Part shown: positions 56,837 to 64,000 of the stretch, one piece after another
Layout: each line of letters starts with the position of its first letter
Position numbering within the stretch: position 1 is the stretch's first letter
Assembly (NCBI GenBank): GCA_026545225.1
Contig: CM048848.1
Coordinates: 24,716,806-24,780,805 of the forward strand
Direction: 5' to 3'
Origin: Cornus controversa
Lineage: Eukaryota > Streptophyta > Magnoliopsida > Cornales > Cornaceae
Length of the DNA: 64,000 bases
Notes under the pieces: generated by a model
Told to the model about the DNA's origin: nothing
The model's input: only the letters and a program-made list of their open reading frames with translations
The model's database searches: none
Made by a program: the position numbers and the translations under genes

Positions 56837-59740
56837 GCATAGCAGTGGATGGTGATCTTTTCAGCTTTCTTAAAATTGGAGATTTTTGGAGTTCTCACTT
56901 CAAATTGAGGTAGGGGTGCGGAGTTCTTCTTTGCTTTAATTCTTTAGGTCCTTTAACTATGACATGAAGGATCGATTTGATATTTTGTGAGATTAGGGTT
57001 TGGTGTATATGTGTGTGTGTGTGTATATATATATATCTATGAAATTGGGATTTGTTCCTATGTAAATGTCTAACATGTTATTAAGGGCTTATATATGCTG
57101 CATATGTGAAATTAAGACTTTGAATACATTTGTTAAAATTGTATTCATTTGATGAAAATGTGGAAATATGATTTTCAATTTGTTGGAATTGTGTTCATTT
57201 GATGAAAATATGAAAATATGATTTTTAATGTTGAATGATGCATGAAAGATATGATTTTTTTGAACAATTCATAAGCATGATGACTTTCATGGGATGAGTG
57301 GAATGACATTATGACAAGCTTAAGTTGAGGAAGAAAATGCATTGATTTGATGAAATGCATTGGATTGTGTGGGGTATGTGTATTTATGTGATAACATGAA
57401 CTATGTGAAGAGCGAGTTTTTGGGGTGTGTCAACATGAAAATTAAGGTAAGGGCGTGGATCCCTATGGTAAAAGACCCAATGCTTGGCCAAGCGGATGGC
57501 ACTTCCATTGGCTTAGTAACCCGAAAAGCATAAGCAAAATTTGGTGCCGAAGAGACCCTTACTATTGGTGTGATAAGTTAGTCCCCATTGAATTGATTTC
57601 CAGATTTATGTGGCGTGAGTTTATATGTGAACTATGATTTTTTCAACTTGATATGTATGTATAAATATATATTGTGAAATGTAAAGCGTCACATATAATT
57701 TCCAAAAATTGATTATTTTGAGGGTAAAACATATGGATATTTGTTATGAAGACATGTAGTGATTTCATATGCATTCATATATGACTGCCTGAATTAGAGT
57801 AGAGTTGGGAGGATCATTCCTACTGAGCTGCCATGGTGCTCACCACATTTTCTAAACTCTTTTAAAGATAAAGCAACCATAATGGATGAGGTTTAGAGGG
57901 CTAGAGTGGTTTGAAAGCACATTTTATAGTTTCTGTTGGATATAGAAATTATGAATTCTATATTTGGCTATCCATGCTGGCATATGGCATGTGGATTATA
58001 TTGACGTGAGACTACAATTACAATTATGTTGGATAATTTCTTCAGTTGTAATTTTACATATGATATTAGGTATTTGAGATGGACATTCAGGGTTTGATTT
58101 GTTTAAATTAAGGAGTACGATTTCACTTAGAATGTAATAAGAAAGTTTGGATTGTTTGGATAATTGTGATTATATTGTGAGCGTTGGGCTTCAGTCACTT
58201 CTCAGTTTCCAGGACTCGAGAGTCGGGGCTTAACAACATGCTATTAGAGTTAATTGGGTTGTTGTAAGTGATGGCTGATTTAAGATGTTTGGACTGAAAT
58301 TATGGGCTGCCAACTTGAGTTATAATTGGGTTTAGTTGGCTTATGTTTGGTTTCCAAATTGGTTCCATTGGGATGATGGTGCTTGGGTTTAGACTTTTAA
58401 TTTAACCTAAAGATTTGATTGGACTTGGACCATTGAAATGGGTAAATAGATTTGAGGTTTGGACTTAAATTAATTGGGCTATCCATGGTAGTTTGCATGA
58501 TTGGGTTCACCTTAGGCAGTAGGTTGAATTTGATAGTTTGGAATTGGGTTTGCATTGTTGATATTAGCCATGTTTCTAGCAATGGCTAGTTGGACCATAA
58601 GAAATTAGGTTGTCTTATGGTTATGGGATATACAATTACTTGAACTCATTATGAATGGTGTTTAGGTTGGGCTTGAAACATGGATTTAAGTTCGGTTTCC
58701 CATGGACTTTAGATACGCAGGGATGTGTAACACCATTCTGGCATAATAGTGGATGGTGACCTTTTCAACTTTCTTGAATTTGGAGATTTTTGAAGTTCTC
58801 ACTCCAAATTGAGGTTGGGGTGTGAAGTTATTCTTTGCTATAATTCTTTAGGTCCTTTAACTATGACATGAAGGATAAATTTGATATTTCGTGAGATTAG
58901 GGTTTGGTATATATATATATGAAAATAGGATTTGTGCATATGTATATGTCTAAGATGTTAGTTAGGGCTTATATATGCTGCATATATGAAATTGAGACTT
59001 TGAATGCATTTGTTGAAATTGTGTTCATTTGATGAAAATGTGGAAATATGATTATCAATTTGTTGGAATTGTGTTCATTTGATGAAAATACGAAAATATG
59101 ATTTTCAATGTTGAATTGTGTATGAAAGATATGATATTCTTAAAAAATGCATAAGCATCATGACTTTCATGAGATGAGAGGAATGACATTGTGACAAGCA
59201 TGAGTTGAGGAAGAAAATGCATTGATTTGATGAAATGTATTGCATTGTGTGGGATATATGCACTGATGTGATAACATACACTATGAAAAATGAGCTTTTG
59301 GGGCATGACAACATGAGAATTAAGATAAGGGCATGAATCCTTAGGCGAAAGACCTAAAACTTGGCCAAGCGGATGGCATTTCCATCGGGTTATTAACCCG
59401 AAAGGCGTAAGCAGAGTTTGGGTGTCGAAGAGACCCTTACTATTGGTGTAATAAGCTAGTCCCCATTGAATTGATTTTTGAATTTACGTGGCTTGAGTTT
59501 ATATGTGAACTATGATTTGTTCAACTTGATATGTATGTATATATATATTATGAAATGTAAAGCATCACACATGATTTTTGAGGACTTGATTGTCTTTTGG
59601 GTAAAACATACGGATATTTGTTATGTAGACATATAGTGATTTCATATGCATTCATGCATGGCTACCTGAATTAGAGTAGAGTTGGGTGGATCATTCCAAC
59701 TGAGCCGCCGTTGGGCTACCCTTGGGGACACCCATGGGGG
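56837..59740 (+). repeat. Two direct copies of a decayed chromovirus-type LTR segment
   Basis: The segment starting GGCATAGCAGTGGATGGTGA at 56835 recurs at about 58742 (offset about 1.9 kb). Shared blocks include TTTAACTATGACATGAAGGA, ATTTGATGAAAATGTGGAAA and AAGCGGATGGCA. The first copy runs to an LTR-like end at about 58233 (GGGGCTTAACA) followed by a possible primer-site relic and about 500 bp of internal sequence. The second copy runs to about 59740. They are probably LTR remnants of an element related to the one at 48010-56836. Open frames here are not convincing. Confidence 0.6.
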
Positions 59741-59785
59741 GCCGCATTTGGCCACCCTTGAGGGCCGCCGTTGGGGGCCATCTTT
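59700..59785. repeat. Short GC-rich imperfect repeat
   Basis: GCCGCCGTTGGG occurs twice (about 59705 and 59766), interleaved with GCCACCCTTGAGGG and GCTACCCTTGGGG. This is a few units of about 25-30 bp. It is strikingly GC-rich against the AT-rich surroundings. Confidence 0.6.
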
Positions 59786-59819
59786 GTGGTTTCCTTGGCT
59801 CTCATAGTATAGTGTTCAG

Positions 59820-61330
59820 CCGTGGAGGGTGACTTCAAAATTCTGACCATTCAATTTTTGGACCATTGTTATTCGAATGTTGGAGTGAACCATTGTTTTG
59901 TGAACGTTGTTGCTCCCTTCTACGCCTATAAAAAATCCCCCTTTATGGTTTGGCTCTTCATTCCTTCCTACCTAGCAATCAAACAAACTTTGAGTGCATT
60001 CTTCTTCTCTATACATCCAACTTCTCTACTTCTCTACAAGTCCAGCTTCCTTTTTATTCCTACATGGTTCAATATTTTGAGTGCCGAGATATTATTTCTA
60101 CCATGATCAATCAAGACTTGGAGGATCTAGCCTTTGTTACTCATTTACTGACAGAGTCGTAGTTCGAGCCCCCTCCCCAGCTAATCAGGTTTTCTTACTT
60201 TACCCGGGAGAAACATGCTTTTATGAGGGTGCGTTCACATGTGGTCTCCAGTTTCCAATTATGGTATTTGTACAGGAAGTTCTTCATATGGTAAATCCTT
60301 GCCTTTCTCAACTCACGCCAATTTCTTGGCGCATTATAATGGCTTGCCTCATTCTTTGGAAGTCTTTCTACTTCGACATCCCACTATCAGCGAACGAGTC
60401 CTTTTCTCGTTACAGGCTTTTCAAAAATGGTGATTGGCGTGATGTTCACAGTCGCTCGGGTGGCTTGGGCTGAGGCCATGCCAAGAAATGCTTGGTTATA
60501 GTTGATCATAATAAAAGTCTAAAGTCATGGAGGAGCCGGTTCTTTTTCACTTCTGGATGTTGGGAGCCCACTCCCCATATCATCCCCCGCTTATGGGTTT
60601 TCGAGGATGCTTCTCATAAGCTAACTACCTTTCTCTTTTCCTTATACCATTATTATTTATTTCATATTCACTTCTCTCCTCTCTTAGCTTGGAGGTCTAT
60701 GCTACCTCCGAGTAGGGCAGATGAAGAGAAATTAGAAGAAGCCAGCAATGCTAGACTAAGGGATGCTCAAACCTTAACTCTTGATGTAGGCTTAAAGTTA
60801 TTAGGCTACCCTCCCTGGGTCGTAGTCCACAGTAGGGGTATTTTTCCTTTTGCACCCTTTTTTCTTACCTTTAAGAAATTTTGCTCATGCTCGCTTATAG
60901 TTTAAACATGCAAGAGGTCCGCAAAGGCAGTTATTAAAGGCCCTCCTCAAGGGGAAGGGTAAAGGCATCACTTCTTCTTCCTCCCCTTTTGAGCAAAAGA
61001 GACCGAAGTTTGCCATCACGCGAATAGGGGACCTATCTTCTCCTCCCTTGGTTGGGAACCCTCCCGCGGTTGCCTCTGGGGTCATTCTAATCCGAACTCC
61101 TTTAGGGTGCCACAGACTTAACTATTTAGTGGTAACAATACTCTAAACCTGGGCCCCTTTAGCATTCCTATGACCTCTATTTTTGGGAGTGGTGGCTCCC
61201 AAGCATCTTTTTCGTGTGCCAATAGCGACCCCATGTCGATACTAAATGACCCAACCTTTGCAATTCATCACACCAGTAAGTATATTATGCCGAATGACCT
61301 AGGCGAGGGAAATTCATATGGGGCTCTTGA
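59820..61330 (+). pseudogene. Relic resembling the 'putative gypsy type transposon' protein family
   Basis: Successive plus-strand frames contain a recognisable order: FYEGAFTCGLQFPIMVFVQE, then LSQLTPISWRIIMACLILW (about 60215-60365), SWRSRFFFTSGCW (about 60510-60550), ADEEKLEEASNARLRDAQTL (about 60719-60780) and a low-complexity S/P-rich tail. The pattern 'FY.saf..GlrlPl..Fv..vL......laQL.pn.Wr...gf..LW' is, from memory, that of the N-terminal domain of plant proteins labelled 'putative gypsy type transposon'. The frame changes along its length, so it is not a working gene. It could alternatively be a relic of a host-domesticated relative. Confidence 0.5.
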
Positions 61331-61337
61331 TCTGCGT

Positions 61338-64000
61338 TGAATGTTACGCATTCTAGCCTCTTAATTTGCATATTTTATTCTCTTAGTGATAGATTATTTT
61401 GTGGTTTTACTTGATTTTAGTGTTTTCTGTATTTTTAGGGCCTTAGTGATTATTTCAGTTAAAACCATGATTTTGGGCTTTTAAAGATGACATCCAAGAG
61501 GGTTGGATGAAGCCTACATCAAATAGATCCATTCAACTCTATATTTGAGCTCAAATCATCCCAAGGAAGAGGTTTAAGTGAATTACAACTACTTATAAAG
61601 GTTATGGGCTTGAAGCCCAATTCTGATCTTAATATAGTTTTAATCCTGTGTTAAACGAAACTCTATTCTAGACACTTTTGTATTTCACGAAAGTTTCGTG
61701 AATCGGACTTCTAGTGGGTCAAAAGTTGTGCCAAATGTTAGTAGAAAAATCCACCTTTTTAATGCTATGGGAAAACCTAATTAATTCCTAATTGGATTAG
61801 GACTTTATGGATTCTCTTGGGAGTTTAAAAGGAAGAATTATGGACTATTTTGAGAGAGCTTTTGGAGACCATTGAACAGATTTTACAGAGCTTTGGAGTG
61901 GAGAACCATTGGAGAATGAAGTCTCGTGCGTATTTCATGAAGATGATGCATTTTTCCTCAACCGTTGAAGCTTCTTCTTCTACCATGAGCTGCTAGTTCA
62001 TCCATTAGGGTTGATGTAGCCCTAACTAAGCATCATTGGTTTAATTGTTTTAATTTTTAGGGATTTTTGGTTACATACATAGATTGTGTAATTGAGAGGA
62101 TTCTTATTATAGAATTGAGCTATAAAAGTCTTATAAACTCAGTTTCAATGATTTTTTTATCTTGTATTAGATATTTAGTTGTTGTTATTGAACTCAATCT
62201 CTCTTATTTTCTGTGATTATGAGAGCGATTATTTATATTTTGCTTTTAATTTTGTTTTTGTTTTCTTTTCAGGTACTTTTCGTTAATATATGCAAGGTCG
62301 TCATTCTATGGATGATCCTTTGATACTTCTTTATCCTGAGCCTAAATGTACTCTTTGACAACAGAGGAACATTTCTGTTGATACCATTGTGCAAGAGGAA
62401 GAATTCATTGAGGACATGGCGGAAGAAAGGAATAACAACATTGTTCCTACTGCTACTGGGGAAAGGGCTAGATTGCTCAAGGACTACTATGTTCCTGAGA
62501 CATACAGTTCACCAGCTGCTTTCCAACTGCCCAATGTCACAGCACAGAATCATGAGATCAAGTCCACAGCATTATTCAGTTGCTTCCATTATATTTCGGA
62601 CTGACTCAAGAGGACCCTTACAAGCATCTAGATGAATTCATTAAAGTGTGCTCAACTACTAAAATTCACAACTTCTCTAAAGATGTTTTCAAAATGAGAC
62701 TTTTTCCATTCTCCTTGAAGGACAAAGCAAAGTATTTGTTCAATTCTTTACTAGCAGGTTCTATCACATATTGGACTCAAATGCAACATGAGTTTCTCAA
62801 GAAGTATTTTCTAATAAGGAAAACCAATCAGTTCAGACGTGCTATCACTGGTTTCTCCCAACATGAGGGGGAATAATTTTATGAGACATGGGAAAGATTC
62901 AAGGACCTTCTTAGGAAGTGTCCTCATCATCAGGTTCCTAAGTGGCAATTAGTGCAGAGTTTTCATGAAGGGCTGACAGAAGCCAATAGACAGATGGTTG
63001 ATGCGTTTAGTGGAGGTACTTTTATGTTGAACAGTGAAGAAGAGGCATGGACCTTGTTTGAAAATCTTAGTGATAACTCTTTACAACATGTGTCCTCCAC
63101 TCGTTCTAACAGACTGCTGCTACAAGGAAGACTGATGGAATTTTTGAGGTTGGTGCTACAGAAGCTATGCCAACCAACATTGATTTAATTGCGCAGAAGG
63201 GTAGCAACAATTATGGCTGCCAATCAAGCTCCTTCTGCTTCAAATCCTTCATTCTAGGCCCTTATGAATTTTTCTCTAGTCCTATGCATAATATGAATAG
63301 TTGCCCTTCTGTTGGACAATTTTTTAATCTTCAAGATGAGTAAGTCCAAGCTGCATTCACTGGTCCAATGATCCTCCATGAGGTAATACTTACAGTCCAA
63401 CATGGAGGAATCATCCTATTTTTTCCTATAGTAACCAAGGGGCAGCAATGCAACCTACATATCAGCCTAGGAATTATGTACCTCAAAAGTAATATCAAGC
63501 ACAAGTTCCTATGGCACAAAAAAATTTTGCTATTGAAGATAAGCTGACACTTACCCTAACAAAGTTTGAGAAGCTCAACTCCATTGTAGAGATAGTGCAA
63601 TCTACCGCTTAACTAGTACATTCTCATTCTCAATCTATTGCCAAACTAGAATATCAATTTGGACATGTTGCTAATGCTTTAAGTAGAAGAGAAGAAGGGA
63701 AGCTCCCTAATCAACCAGTTACCAATCCTAGAGGGAGTGGGAAAGTAATTACCACTTTGAGGAGTGGTAAAGTAATTGATAAGAAGGTGGGGAGAAAGAG
63801 AAAAAAGAAGAAGTGACCACAAGTCCAACTGCTGAAAATTCTTCTGAGCCCAAGGCTCCCTTCCCATAACGTTTTCTATAAGTATCCAAGTTGGGGAAAC
63901 AATGGGACAAGCTGCATGACATGATGGTAGTGTTTTGACAGGTGAAGATTAATTTATCACTCCTTGATGCCATCAAGCAAATTCCTCCTTCTGCAAAATT
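61338..64000 (+). mobile_element. Athila-type Ty3/gypsy element, partial (5' part), second family
   Basis: A plus-strand element that begins with an LTR (about 61338-62236, TGAATGTTACGCATTCTAGC; same family as the solo LTR at 54136-55637). It continues into a gag leader (MQGRHSMDDPLILLYPEPK, 62291) and the gag domain, and leaves the window at the start of the protease region (VKINLSLLDAIKQIP). The gag is homologous to, but clearly different from, that of the Athila copies on the left. It is broken, with several breaks. Confidence 0.85.
62291..64000 (+). pseudogene. Gag and pre-protease region of the right-hand Athila-type element
   Basis: Leader and N-terminus (ERARLLKDYYVPETYSSPAA, about 62461-62520), then the gag domain (GLTQEDPYKHLDEFIKVCST, MRLFPFSLKDKAKYLFNSL, HEFLKKYFLIRKTNQFRRAI, about 62595-62860; then WQLVQSFHEGLTEANRQMVD and EEEAWTLFENLS, about 62940-63070). 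The linker (VANALSRREEGKLPNQPVTN, then VITTLRSGKVI, about 63670-63780) matches the Athila gag-protease linker on the left of the window. Confidence 0.82.

Noticed and set aside
56728-56913. ORF crossing the LTR end of the old relic
   Set aside because: It spans the boundary between two different repeats and is therefore accidental.

Overview
This is a stretch of plant nuclear DNA, almost certainly from a eudicot. It is AT-rich and dominated by LTR retrotransposons nested in one another, with one small island of host sequence. That island holds a decayed TIR-NBS-LRR (TNL) disease-resistance gene; TNLs are abundant in eudicots and absent from grasses. I see no intact host gene, tRNA, rRNA, CRISPR array or bacterial feature. 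The species cannot be named from what is visible.

Layout. (1) 1-4326: the 5' part of an Athila-type Ty3/gypsy element on the minus strand, running off the left edge. (2) 4704-27852: a chromovirus (Tekay/Del-like Ty3/gypsy) on the plus strand with TSD GCAGA. Its gag is split by a second Athila-type element of the same family as (1), on the minus strand at 7217-21664 with TSD ACCAC. That element in turn carries a solo LTR of its own family at 17638-19062 with TSD GCAAC. This is a three-level nest whose order is proven by clean 5-bp duplications. (3) 27858-38017: the host island. It contains TNL fragments on the minus strand, an L1-type LINE tail inserted in the NB-ARC exon with a 17-bp TSD, a second LINE scrap and two MITE-like hairpins. 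(4) 38023-43897: a very young non-autonomous gag-only LTR element (TR-GAG, Tat-like), TSD GCACC. Its LTRs differ at about 2 of 649 positions, and its 3' untranslated region is built of four different tandem-repeat blocks. (5) About 43903-48005: a decayed Copia element on the minus strand. (6) 48010-56836: an old chromovirus-like relic with a higher-order tandem repeat inside and a solo Athila-type LTR in its 3' LTR (54136-55637, TSD ATGTA). (7) 56837-59740: two direct copies of a related LTR segment. (8) 59740-61330: a relic resembling the 'putative gypsy type transposon' family. (9) 61338-64000: the 5' part of another Athila-type element on the plus strand, running off the right edge.

Approximate order of events. 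The relics at 48-61 kb are oldest. The chromovirus at 4.7-27.9 kb follows (LTRs about 2% different by eye). The Athila element inside it comes next (about 1.4%), then the solo LTR inside that. The TR-GAG element is the most recent visible arrival (about 0.3%). All autonomous-type elements here are broken. The TR-GAG element looks structurally whole.

The least expected signals are: arrays of short hairpins sharing the arms TCGAT/ATCGA in the LTRs of two unrelated Ty3/gypsy lineages; a three-unit higher-order minisatellite and a 600-bp polypurine block in the young TR-GAG element; and a small leader ORF with a SUMO-interaction-like motif upstream of the chromovirus gag.
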